64,000 bases of DNA, from positions 62,001 through 126,000 of the forward strand of contig NZ_JAKEIO010000003.1 of the NCBI RefSeq assembly GCF_021474405.1. The letters are read 5' to 3'. The stretch is from [Streptosporangium] indianense. Its GTDB lineage: Bacteria; Actinomycetota; Actinomycetes; Streptomycetales; Streptomycetaceae. The position numbers and the translations under genes are program-made. The notes below the pieces were generated by a model. The model did not search any database, was not told where the DNA came from, and was given only the letters and a program-made list of their open reading frames with translations. Positions 37,170-45,044 of the stretch are shown one piece after another; positions within the stretch are counted from its first letter, which is position 1, and every line of letters starts with the position of its first letter.

Positions 37170-38369
37170 CTAGAGGGCGCAGCTGTCGCTGCCCACCTGC
37201 TCGTTGGCGGCGCGCCCCTTGGTGATGTCCTCCTGGATCTCGTCCACGGTCAGCGCGTATCCCGTCTCGGCGTCGTCGAGCGACTTGGCGAACACGACGC
37301 CGTAGACCTTGCCGTCGGGTGTGAGCAGCGGGCCGCCGGAGTTTCCCTGACGGACGGTCGCGTAGAGGGAGTAGACGTCGCGTCGGACCGTGCCCCGGTG
37401 GTAGATGTCCGGGCCGTTCGCCGTGATGCGGCCGCGTACGCGCGCGCCCCGCACGTCGTACGACCCGTTCTCCGGGAAGCCCGCGACGATCGCGCTGTCG
37501 CCGCTGCTCGCGTCCTTCGGGGTGAACCGCAGCACGGGCGCCTTCAGATCCGGCACGTCGAGCACGGCGATGTCGCGCCGCCAGTCGTAGAGCACGACCT
37601 TGGCGTCGTACTTCCTGCCCTCGCCGCCGATCTGCACGGTCGGCTCGTCGACTCCGCCCACCACGTGCGCGTTGGTCATCACGCGGCGGTCGGAGAAGAC
37701 GAAGCCGGTGCCCTCCAGGACCTTGCCGCAGCTCGGGGCCGTGCCCGTGACCTTGACGATGGAGCGCTGGGCGCGGTCCGCCACGGGGCTGTCCGCGAGC
37801 GCCGGGTCGGGCGGCTGGACGTCGGTGATGGGCTCGTTGGAGAACGGGCTGAAGACCTGCGGGAAGCCGTTCTGCGCGAGGACGGAGGAGAAGTCCGCGA
37901 ACCAGGTGGCCGCCTGGTCCGGCAGGGCCTGTGAGACGCCCAGCAGGACCTTGGAGTTGCGGACCTCCTTGCCGACCGTCGGCAGCGTCGTGCCCGCGAG
38001 GGCGGAACCGATCAGCCAGGCCACCAGCAGCATCGCCAGGACGTTGACCAGGGCGCCGCCGGTGGCGTCGAGGGCACGGGCCGGGGACCAGGTGATGTGC
38101 CGGCGCAGCTTGTTGCCGAGGTGGGTGGTCAGGGCCTGGCCGACGGAGGCGCAGACGATGACGACGACGACCGCCACCACGGCGGCGGTCGTGCTCACCT
38201 CCGCGTTGTCCGTCAGCGCGTCCCAGATGACGGGCAGCACGTAGACCGCGACGAGGCCACCGCCCAGGAAGCCGATCACCGACAGGATGCCGACGACGAA
38301 CCCCTGGCGGTATCCCACGACCGCGAACCACACGGCGGCGACCAGCAACAAGATGTCCAGCACGTTCAC
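37170..38369 (-). CDS. MarP-like membrane-anchored serine protease (CvpA domain plus trypsin-like domain)
   Basis: 399 aa. Four N-terminal membrane helices of the colicin V production (CvpA) type (residues about 1-165), then an extracytoplasmic chymotrypsin-fold protease. Catalytic residues are in TNAHVVGG (His), WRRDIAVLDV (Asp) and QGNSGGPLL (Ser). Cys at SCGKVLEG and near the C-terminus (SDSC) may form the MarP disulfide. MarP of M. tuberculosis protects against acid. The GTG at 38369 is chosen, 5 nt after AGGGTGG; GTG at 38378 is also in frame. It follows the NUDIX gene at 13 bp, as in mycobacteria. Confidence 0.9.
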   Translation of the reverse strand: MNVLDILLLVAAVWFAVVGYRQGFVVGILSVIGFLGGGLVAVYVLPVIWDALTDNAEVSTTAAVVAVVVVIVCASVGQALTTHLGNKLRRHITWSPARALDATGGALVNVLAMLLVAWLIGSALAGTTLPTVGKEVRNSKVLLGVSQALPDQAATWFADFSSVLAQNGFPQVFSPFSNEPITDVQPPDPALADSPVADRAQRSIVKVTGTAPSCGKVLEGTGFVFSDRRVMTNAHVVGGVDEPTVQIGGEGRKYDAKVVLYDWRRDIAVLDVPDLKAPVLRFTPKDASSGDSAIVAGFPENGSYDVRGARVRGRITANGPDIYHRGTVRRDVYSLYATVRQGNSGGPLLTPDGKVYGVVFAKSLDDAETGYALTVDEIQEDITKGRAANEQVGSDSCAL

Positions 38370-38382
38370 GAAGGCCACCCTG

Positions 38383-39078
38383 TCATGCGCGCCAGTCGAG
38401 GGGGACCTGCTTCTCGCGGTCCCAGGGGCGCTCCCAGCCCGCGAAGTGCAGCAGACGGTCGATGATTCCGGCCGTGAAACCCCAGACAAGGGCTGATTCG
38501 ACCAGAAATGCCGGACCTCGGTGGCCACTGGGGTGGACGGTGGTGGCGCGGTTGGCGGGATCCGTGAGATCCGCCACGGGGACGGTGAAGACTCGGGCGG
38601 TTTCGTTCGGATCGACGACCCCGACCGGGCTCGGCTCGCGCCACCAGCCCAGCACGGGGGTGACGACGAAGCCGCTGACCGGGATGTAGAGCCGGGGCAG
38701 GACGCCGAAGAGCTGGACGCCGGAGGGGTCGAGGCCGGTCTCCTCCTCCGCCTCGCGCAGGGCGGCCCGCAGCGGGCCGTCGCCGTGCGGGTCACCGTCC
38801 TCCGGGTCGAGGGCGCCGCCCGGGAAGGAGGGCTGGCCGGCGTGCGAACGCAGCGAGCTCGCACGCTCCATGAGCAGCAGCTCCGGGCCGTGCGCGCCCT
38901 CACCGAACAGGACCAGCACGGCGGACTGCCGCCCCGCCCCGTCCTTCGGCGGCAGGAACCGGCTCAGCTGCGTCGGGCGGACGGTCTCCACGGCGTGCAC
39001 CACGGGAGCCAGCCAGCCGGGCAGACCGTCCTTGCTCAGCGCCACCGGCCCGCCCTGTGTGTCGCTCGCACGCGTCAT
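38383..39078 (-). CDS. NUDIX hydrolase, CoA pyrophosphatase type
   Basis: 231 aa. NUDIX box beginning GGALDPEDGD and continuing LREAEEETGL, preceded by HAGQPSFPGG, the UPF0035/NudL CoA pyrophosphatase signature. It likely cleaves CoA or its derivatives into phosphopantetheine and 3',5'-ADP. The ATG at 39078 is chosen with GGGGGTGG just upstream; a GTG 6 nt before is in frame. It precedes the marP-like gene and is probably co-transcribed with it. Confidence 0.87.
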   Translation of the reverse strand: MTRASDTQGGPVALSKDGLPGWLAPVVHAVETVRPTQLSRFLPPKDGAGRQSAVLVLFGEGAHGPELLLMERASSLRSHAGQPSFPGGALDPEDGDPHGDGPLRAALREAEEETGLDPSGVQLFGVLPRLYIPVSGFVVTPVLGWWREPSPVGVVDPNETARVFTVPVADLTDPANRATTVHPSGHRGPAFLVESALVWGFTAGIIDRLLHFAGWERPWDREKQVPLDWRA

Positions 39079-39163
39079 CGCCACCCCCGTCGTCCTGCCG
39101 CGCCCAACGCACGACGCCCCTGAGATCGTTCCGCGCCCGCCCGGGATCCCCTGAACGAGCGGC

Positions 39164-40387
39164 TCATCCGGCCCCCAGGGGCGGCGCCGGTCTGCCGCCC
39201 GCGTCCAGGTAAGCCTGCGGCGGCTTCAGACGCTGGCCGGGGAAGCCGCCCTTCTCGTACTTGAGGAGCTTCTTCGCCTTCTCCGGGTCGGTCTCGCCCT
39301 CGCCGTACGCCGGGCAGAGCGGAGCGATCGGGCAGGCGCCGCACGCGGGCTTGCGGGCGTGGCAGATGCGGCGGCCGTGCCAGATCACGTGATGCGACAG
39401 GTCCGTCCAGTCGCTCTTCGGGAAGAGCGCGCCGACGGCGGCCTCGATCTTGTCGGGGTCGGTCTCGCCGGTCCACTGCCAGCGGCGCACCAGGCGCTGG
39501 AAGTGCGTGTCCACCGTGATGCCGGGGCGGCCGAAGGCGTTGCCCAGCACGACGAACGCGGTCTTGCGGCCCACGCCGGGCAGCTTCACCAGGTCCTCGA
39601 GCCGGCCGGGCACCTCTCCGCCGAACTCCTCGACCAGGGCCTTCGACAGCCCTATGACGGACTTCGTCTTGGCCCGGAAGAAGCCGCACGGGCGGAGGAT
39701 CTCCTCCACCTCCTCGGGGTTGGCGGCGGCGAGATCCTCCGGGGTCGGGTACTTCGCGAAGAGGGAGGGCGTCGTCTGGTTGACGCGCAGGTCGGTCGTC
39801 TGGGCGGACAGGACCGTGGCGACGACCAGTTGGAAGGGGTTCTCGAAGTCCAGCTCGGGGTGGGCGTACGGGAAGACCTCGGCGAGCTCGCGGTTGATAC
39901 GGCGGGCCCGGCGGACCAGGGCGGTGCGTGACTCGTCACCCGGCGGGTGGACGACGGCCTTCGCGGGGGCGGCCTTGACCCGGGCGGCGGCCTTCTTGGG
40001 CGCCACCACGACCTTCTTGGCCGCAGGCGCCTTCTTCACGGAGGCGGCCTTCTTCGCCGGGGCGGCCTTCTTCGACGAGGTGGCCTTCCTCGACGAGGTG
40101 GCCTTCCTCGCGGCCGCGGCCTTCTTCACCGGGGTGGCTTTCTCCGCGGAGGCGGCCTTCTTGGCGGAAGCAGCCCTCTTCGCCGGGGCGGCGGCCTTCT
40201 TGGCAGAGGCGCCCCGATGTGCGGAAGCGGCCTTCTTCGCTGCCGCCGTCTTCTTCACTGGTTCCGCCTTGTTCTGTTTCGCCGTTTTCCTACCGCCATC
40301 GGGGCTCTGTTCGCCCACAGCGGAATCGCGACGTACAACCACCCGCGCAGCCCCCTCGGCCTGTGCTCTCACCGGCGATTTGGACAC
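39164..40387 (-). CDS. nth: Endonuclease III with long Lys/Ala-rich N-terminal extension
   Basis: 407 aa; the catalytic part is only about the last 260. It is a bifunctional DNA glycosylase/AP lyase for oxidised pyrimidines: helix-hairpin-helix LPGVGRKTA with catalytic Lys, ITVDTHFQR with catalytic Asp, and the [4Fe-4S] cluster [17 protein letters not shown]. The first 145 residues are repeats such as [18 protein letters not shown], resembling histone H1-like tails. The GTG at 40387 is the longest start; its Shine-Dalgarno is weak, so part of the extension could be untranslated. Confidence 0.92.
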   Translation of the reverse strand: MSKSPVRAQAEGAARVVVRRDSAVGEQSPDGGRKTAKQNKAEPVKKTAAAKKAASAHRGASAKKAAAPAKRAASAKKAASAEKATPVKKAAAARKATSSRKATSSKKAAPAKKAASVKKAPAAKKVVVAPKKAAARVKAAPAKAVVHPPGDESRTALVRRARRINRELAEVFPYAHPELDFENPFQLVVATVLSAQTTDLRVNQTTPSLFAKYPTPEDLAAANPEEVEEILRPCGFFRAKTKSVIGLSKALVEEFGGEVPGRLEDLVKLPGVGRKTAFVVLGNAFGRPGITVDTHFQRLVRRWQWTGETDPDKIEAAVGALFPKSDWTDLSHHVIWHGRRICHARKPACGACPIAPLCPAYGEGETDPEKAKKLLKYEKGGFPGQRLKPPQAYLDAGGRPAPPLGAG

Positions 40388-40489
40388 CCGGCAAGCCTAC
40401 GACCCGGCACCGACATCCGCCCCGGCCCCTGAAGATCGGCGCCCAATTGGACCCCTGCCGCGTACCCCGGGACACGTGTGCGGCATCCT

Positions 40490-40503
40490 TGTGACAGATC
40501 ACA
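40490..40503. promoter_or_regulatory. Candidate CRP-type operator upstream of crp
   Basis: TGTGACAGATCACA is an inverted repeat of TGTGA/TCACA with a 4-bp centre. Classical CRP sites have a 6-bp centre, so the match is imperfect. It lies 90 bp before the crp start and 103 bp before the divergent nth start, a sensible place for autoregulation. Inference only. Confidence 0.4.
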
Positions 40504-40593
40504 CTGTTTGGACCGCCCGACAAAATGGGCACCACGGTCCCTCGGTACACGGGGGAGCAAGATCCCCTGAGCAGGTCGACAAGGAGAGAACTC

Positions 40594-41268
40594 GTGGACG
40601 ACGTTCTGCGGCGCAATCCGCTCTTCGCGGCGCTCGATGACGAGCAGGCCGCGGAGCTCCGCGCCTCCATGAGTGAGGTGACCCTCGCCCGCGGTGACTC
40701 GCTGTTCCATGAGGGCGACCCCGGTGACCGCCTCTACGTGGTCACGGAGGGCAAGGTGAAGCTCCACCGCACGTCCCCCGACGGCCGCGAGAACATGCTG
40801 GCCGTGGTCGGCCCCGGCGAGCTCATCGGTGAGCTCTCGCTGTTCGACCCGGGCCCGCGCACCGCGACCGCCACGGCACTGACCGAGGTCAAGCTGCTCG
40901 GCCTCGGCCACGGCGACCTCCAGCCCTGGCTGAACGCCCGCCCGGAGGTGGCCACGGCGCTGCTGCGCGCCGTCGCGCGCCGGCTGCGCAAGACCAACGA
41001 CGCCATGTCCGACCTCGTCTTCTCGGACGTCCCGGGCCGGGTCGCCCGCGCCCTGCTGGACCTGTCGCGCCGATTCGGGGTGCAGTCCGAGGAGGGCATC
41101 CACGTCGTGCACGACCTCACGCAGGAGGAGCTGGCCCAGCTGGTCGGCGCGTCCCGTGAGACGGTCAACAAGGCCCTGGCGGACTTCGCCCAGCGCGGCT
41201 GGCTGCGCCTGGAGGCCCGCGCGGTGATCCTCCTGGACGTGGAGCGCCTCGCGAAGCGCTCGCGCTGA
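40594..41268 (+). CDS. crp: cAMP receptor-type transcription factor Crp
   Basis: 224 aa, the length of streptomycete Crp. Cyclic-nucleotide domain with GELIGELSLFDPGPRTATATA, dimer helix, and C-terminal winged helix-turn-helix LTQEELAQLVGASRETVNKAL. In S. coelicolor Crp influences germination and antibiotic production. The GTG start is preceded by AAGGAGAG at good spacing. A strong terminator follows. Confidence 0.97.
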   Translation: MDDVLRRNPLFAALDDEQAAELRASMSEVTLARGDSLFHEGDPGDRLYVVTEGKVKLHRTSPDGRENMLAVVGPGELIGELSLFDPGPRTATATALTEVKLLGLGHGDLQPWLNARPEVATALLRAVARRLRKTNDAMSDLVFSDVPGRVARALLDLSRRFGVQSEEGIHVVHDLTQEELAQLVGASRETVNKALADFAQRGWLRLEARAVILLDVERLAKRSR

Positions 41269-41293
41269 CGCGCACACCCCGCCGTACGTCATC

Positions 41294-41322
41294 GGGCCCC
41301 GCCTCCTCAGGAGGCGGGGCCC
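41294..41322 (+). terminator. Terminator after crp
   Basis: A 13-bp perfect stem GGGCCCCGCCTCC / GGAGGCGGGGCCC with a 3-nt loop. It lies 25 nt after the crp stop and 20 nt before the end of the convergent MBL gene, so it probably serves both strands. Confidence 0.85.
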
Positions 41323-41342
41323 GACGTCGTCTCCGCGCACGG

Positions 41343-42173
41343 TCAGATGAGCCCGTGCTCCTCCAGGTAGTCCAGCTGGGCCCGGACCGACAGTTCCGCC
41401 GCCGGCCACAGGGAGCGGTCCACGTCGGCGTAGACGTGGGCGACGACCTGCGCGGGGGTGCGGTAGCCGTCCTCCACGGCCGTCTCGACCTGGGCGAGGC
41501 GGGTGGCCCGGTGGGCGAGGTAGTACTCGACGACGCCCTGGGCGTCCTCCAGGACCGGGCCGTGGCCCGGCAGGACCGTGTGCACGCCGTCGTCGACCGA
41601 GAGGGAGCGCAGCCGGCGCAGGGAGTCCAGGTAGTCGCCGAGACGGCCGTCGGGGTGGGCCACGACCGTCGTGCCCCGGCCGAGGATCGTGTCCCCGGTG
41701 AGGACCGCCCGGTCGGCCGGGAGGTGGAAGGACAGGGAGTCGGCGGTGTGGCCGGGGGTCGGCACCACGCGCAGTTCCAGCCCGCCGGTGGTGATCACGT
41801 CTCCGGCGGCCAGCCCCTCGTCGCCCAGGCGCAGGGCCGGGTCGAGGGCACGCACGCGCGTGCCGGTCAGTTCCGCGAAGCGGGCGGCGCCCTCCGCGTG
41901 GTCGGGATGACCGTGGGTCAGCAGGGTGAGGGCGACGCGCTTGCCGGCCTGCTCGGCGGTGGTGACGACCTGCCGTAGGTGCCCGTCGTCCAGGGGCCCC
42001 GGGTCGATCACCACGGCCAGGTCGGAATCGGGCTCGGAGAGGATCCAGGTGTTGGTGCCGTCCAGGGTCATCGCGGACGCGTTCGGGGCCAGGACGTTGA
42101 CGGCCCGTGCGGTGGCGGGTCCCGAGAGGACCCCGCCGCGAGGCTGGCCGGGAAGGGCGCTTGCGTCCGTCAT
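41343..42173 (-). CDS. MBL-fold metallo-hydrolase
   Basis: 276 aa. Metal-binding motif TLLTHGHPDHAEG (HxHxDH), then TPGHTADSLSFHL and a later LPGHGPVLED His. It resembles glyoxalase II/RNase-Z-superfamily hydrolases (Rv3677c position); substrate unknown. Its ATG overlaps the NUDIX stop (ATGA), so the two are coupled. A C-terminal winged-helix-like region follows the catalytic domain. Confidence 0.85.
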   Translation of the reverse strand: MTDASALPGQPRGGVLSGPATARAVNVLAPNASAMTLDGTNTWILSEPDSDLAVVIDPGPLDDGHLRQVVTTAEQAGKRVALTLLTHGHPDHAEGAARFAELTGTRVRALDPALRLGDEGLAAGDVITTGGLELRVVPTPGHTADSLSFHLPADRAVLTGDTILGRGTTVVAHPDGRLGDYLDSLRRLRSLSVDDGVHTVLPGHGPVLEDAQGVVEYYLAHRATRLAQVETAVEDGYRTPAQVVAHVYADVDRSLWPAAELSVRAQLDYLEEHGLI

Positions 42174-43039
42174 GCGGTGGCTCCCCCGGTCGCGATGTGC
42201 TTGGTGAACTCGTCGTGCCCCGGCCAGGAGAGCACGATCTCCCCGTCCACCAGGAGGGCGGTGGCCAGGACGGGCGTGAGGTCCCGTCCCTCAGCGGCGT
42301 CGAGCGCCCCGGCGGCCGTCTCGTACGCCGTGAGCTGGCGCAGGGTCGCGATCGTCGGCGGCATCATCAGCAGCTCGCCCCGGTCGTACCCGGCCGCCGC
42401 CTCGCGCGGGGCGATCCACACCGTGCGGTCGGCCTCCGTGGAGGCGTTGCGGGTGCGCTGTCCCTGAGGGAGGGCGGCGACGAAGAACCAGGTGTCGTAG
42501 CGGCGGGCCTCGAACTCGGGGGTGATCCAGCGGGTCCAGGCGCCGAGCAGGTCGGAGCGCAGGACCAGGCCGCGGCGGTCCAGGAACTCGGCGAAGGACA
42601 GGTCCCGGGCGACCAGGGCGGCCCGGTCGGCCTCCCAGTCGGCGCCGGTGCTGTCGCCGACGACCGAGCCGGAGTCCGGCCCGGCGAGCAGGACGCCCGC
42701 CTCCTCGTAGGTCTCACGCACGGCCGCGCACACGATCGCCTGGGCCGCCGTCTCGTCGACGCCGAGCCGCTCGGCCCACCACGCGCGCGTGGGGCCCGCC
42801 CAGCGGACGTGGTGGTCGTCGTCACGCGGGTCGACCCCGCCGCCCGGATACGCGTACGCGCCTCCGGCGAAGGCCATGGAGGCGCGTCTGCGCAGCATGT
42901 GGACGACGGGGCCGCTGCCCGTGTCCTTCAGCAGCATGACGGTGGCCGCGCGCTTGGGGGTCACCGGGGTGAGGGTGCCGGCCGCGAGTGCGCGGATGCG
43001 GTCCGGCCACTCCGGGGGGTACCACTGACCGTTCGCCAT
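42170..43039 (-). CDS. NUDIX hydrolase
   Basis: 289 aa. The NUDIX box is split by an insertion: GGAYAYPGGGVDPRDDD, then AAVRETYEEAGVLLAG. The ATG at 43039 gives MANGQWYPPEWP. The family includes NUDT19/RppH-like pyrophosphohydrolases of CoA or nucleotides; the substrate cannot be set. It is upstream of and coupled to the MBL gene. Confidence 0.85.
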   Translation of the reverse strand: MANGQWYPPEWPDRIRALAAGTLTPVTPKRAATVMLLKDTGSGPVVHMLRRRASMAFAGGAYAYPGGGVDPRDDDHHVRWAGPTRAWWAERLGVDETAAQAIVCAAVRETYEEAGVLLAGPDSGSVVGDSTGADWEADRAALVARDLSFAEFLDRRGLVLRSDLLGAWTRWITPEFEARRYDTWFFVAALPQGQRTRNASTEADRTVWIAPREAAAGYDRGELLMMPPTIATLRQLTAYETAAGALDAAEGRDLTPVLATALLVDGEIVLSWPGHDEFTKHIATGGATA

Positions 43040-43130
43040 GGGCGCGAGGCTATCCCGTGACGGGCGGATGTTCGAGTGGCCCCCGGGACGGATTCCGCAG
43101 CTGGGACCCGCCGACGGACCCCACGGGGTG

Positions 43131-43592
43131 TTACGCGAGCTCCACCTGGATCTCGACCTCGACCGGCGCGTCCAGCGGCAGCACCGCGACACCGACCGCG
43201 CTGCGCGCGTGCACGCCCTTGTCGCCGAGGACCTCGCCGAGCAGCTCGCTCGCGCCGTTCAGCACCGCGGGCTGACCCGTGAAGTCCGAGGCCGAGGCCA
43301 CGAAGCCGACGACCTTCACCACACGCGCGATGCGGTCCAGGTCACCGGCGACGGACTTGACGGCGGCCAGGGCGTTCAGCGCGCAGGTGCGTGCCAGCTC
43401 CTTGGCCTCCTCGGCGGTGACCTCCGCACCGACCTTGCCGGTGACCGGAAGCTTGCCGTCCACCATCGGGAGCTGGCCGGCGGTGTAGACGTACGGGCCG
43501 GACTGCACGGCCGGCTGGTACGCGGCGAGCGGCGGGACCACGTCGGGCAGGCTCAGGCCGAGCTCGGCCAGCTTCGCCTCGACGGCGCCCAC
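43131..43592 (-). CDS. RidA family protein
   Basis: 153 aa, YjgF/YER057c/UK114 family. VYTAGQLPMVDGKLPVTGKV matches the family core. RidA proteins deaminate reactive enamine/imine intermediates. The usual catalytic Arg in the C-terminal part is not clear, so this may be the long RidA-like subgroup. The GTG start overlaps the preceding stop by one base (TAGTG). Confidence 0.85.
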   Translation of the reverse strand: MGAVEAKLAELGLSLPDVVPPLAAYQPAVQSGPYVYTAGQLPMVDGKLPVTGKVGAEVTAEEAKELARTCALNALAAVKSVAGDLDRIARVVKVVGFVASASDFTGQPAVLNGASELLGEVLGDKGVHARSAVGVAVLPLDAPVEVEIQVELA

Positions 43593-43750
43593 TACTGCTT
43601 CTCCCGCTTCAGGTAGGCGACGAGCTGCTCGGGGTTGTTCGGCCCGGGCACGACCTGGACGAGCTCCCAGCCGTCCTCGCCCCAGGTGTCCAGAATCTGC
43701 TTCGTGGCGTGGACGAGCAGCGGCACAGTCGAGTATTCCCACTTGGTCAT
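43592..43750 (-). CDS. DUF4177-type small protein
   Basis: 52 aa, MTKWEYSTVPLLVHATKQIL then WGEDGWELVQVVPGP, the core pattern of DUF4177. It is conserved next to ridA in actinobacteria (Rv3678A-like position) and coupled to it. Function unknown. A longer upstream frame lacks support. Confidence 0.8.
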   Translation of the reverse strand: MTKWEYSTVPLLVHATKQILDTWGEDGWELVQVVPGPNNPEQLVAYLKREKQ

Positions 43751-43857
43751 GCGGCCGACTCTAGCCCCTGGCGGGCGGGGGCCACGCGGCCCACCACCGC
43801 ACCGGTTGTCCACAGCCTCCCGCGTAGCCCGGGCGCGGACTGGTTAGGCTCGAATAC

Positions 43858-44835
43858 GTGAGCAGGCTCCAGGTCGTCAGCGGCAAGGGCGGTACCGGCA
43901 AGACCACGGTGGCCGCGGCCCTAGCGCTGGCCCTGGCCACGGAGGGGAAGCGGACGCTTCTCGTCGAGGTCGAGGGCCGTCAGGGCATCGCGCAGCTCTT
44001 CGAAACGGAGGCGCTGCCTTACGAGGAACGGAAGATCGCGGTAGCACCCGGGGGCGGGGAGGTGTATGCCCTCGCCATCGACCCCGAACTGGCCCTTCTG
44101 GACTACCTCCAGATGTTCTACAAGCTGGGCAGCGCAGGACGGGCCCTGAAGAAGCTCGGCGCGATCGACTTCGCCACCACCATCGCGCCCGGCCTCAGGG
44201 ACGTCCTCCTGACCGGCAAGGCGTGCGAGGCGGTGCGCCGCAAGGAGCGCAGCGGGCGGTTCGCCTACGACTACGTCGTCATGGACGCCCCGCCGACCGG
44301 GCGGATCACGCGCTTCCTGAACGTGAACGACGAGGTGGCCGGCCTCGCCAAGATCGGCCCGATACACAATCAGGCGCAGGCCGTGATGCGGGTGCTGAAG
44401 TCGCCCGAGACGGCCGTGCACCTGGTGACGCTGCTGGAGGAGATGCCCGTCCAGGAGACGGTGGACGGCATCGCCGAGCTGCGTTCGGCCCGGCTGCCGG
44501 TGGGCCGGATCATCGTGAACATGGTCCGGCCGGAGGTGCTGGACGAGACCGACCTGGAACTCCTGCGGACGGTCCCGCGTTCCACTGTCGCGCGGTCCCT
44601 GTCGTCCGCCGGGCTCGGCGGGGCGCGGCGCGGGGGGCACGCCGAGCGGCTGGTGGACCCGCTGCTCACGCAGGCCGATGAGTACGCCGAGCGGTACACG
44701 CTGGAGCACGAGCAGCGTGCGGTACTGGCCGAGGTGGGCCTGCCGCTGCACGAACTGCCGCTGTTCGCCGAGGGCATGGACCTGGCAGGGCTGTACGAGC
44801 TGGCCCGCGAGCTGCGCGAGCAGGGCGTGTCATGA
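43858..44835 (+). CDS. ArsA/GET3-type ATPase, first of a coupled pair
   Basis: 325 aa, starting at GTG. Deviant Walker A KGGTGKTTVAAALALALA at the very N-terminus, Asp switch VEVEGRQGIAQLF, and YVVMDAPPTGRI. This SIMIBI-class ATPase matches the Rv3679-like subunit; in mycobacteria the two paralogues form a complex. It is divergent from the DUF4177 gene. Its stop overlaps the ATG of a repeat-made reading frame that leads to the second ATPase. Confidence 0.88.
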   Translation: MSRLQVVSGKGGTGKTTVAAALALALATEGKRTLLVEVEGRQGIAQLFETEALPYEERKIAVAPGGGEVYALAIDPELALLDYLQMFYKLGSAGRALKKLGAIDFATTIAPGLRDVLLTGKACEAVRRKERSGRFAYDYVVMDAPPTGRITRFLNVNDEVAGLAKIGPIHNQAQAVMRVLKSPETAVHLVTLLEEMPVQETVDGIAELRSARLPVGRIIVNMVRPEVLDETDLELLRTVPRSTVARSLSSAGLGGARRGGHAERLVDPLLTQADEYAERYTLEHEQRAVLAEVGLPLHELPLFAEGMDLAGLYELARELREQGVS

Positions 44836-45044
44836 GGGGGCACGGACCGGGCACGCGGGCAGGGCGTGTCATGGGCCGGCACGGCCGCGGAACGCGAGCA
44901 GGACGTGTCATGAGCCGACCCGGAGCGGGCACGCGGGCAGGGCGGGTGCCGAGCCGGGACGGACTGGAAGCGCGGACCTGGCGTGTCATGAGCCAGGGCA
45001 GACAGGCAGAACCCGTCATGAGTCGGAAGCAGGGGATGTCATGA
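44832..45044 (+). repeat. 39-bp tandem repeats forming a 70-codon linker ORF
   Basis: Units at 44832-44870, 44871-44909, 44910-44948 and 44949-44987 are 39 bp, followed by shorter remnants at 44988-45017 and 45018-45044. Units mostly begin with ATG preceded by CG(T/G)GTC and encode M(S/G)RxGxGTRAGRV-like peptides. The open frame (ATG 44832, stop TGA 45042-45044) overlaps both flanking ATPase genes in ATGA junctions. It looks like an expanded copy of the gene junction rather than an old gene. Confidence 0.85.
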
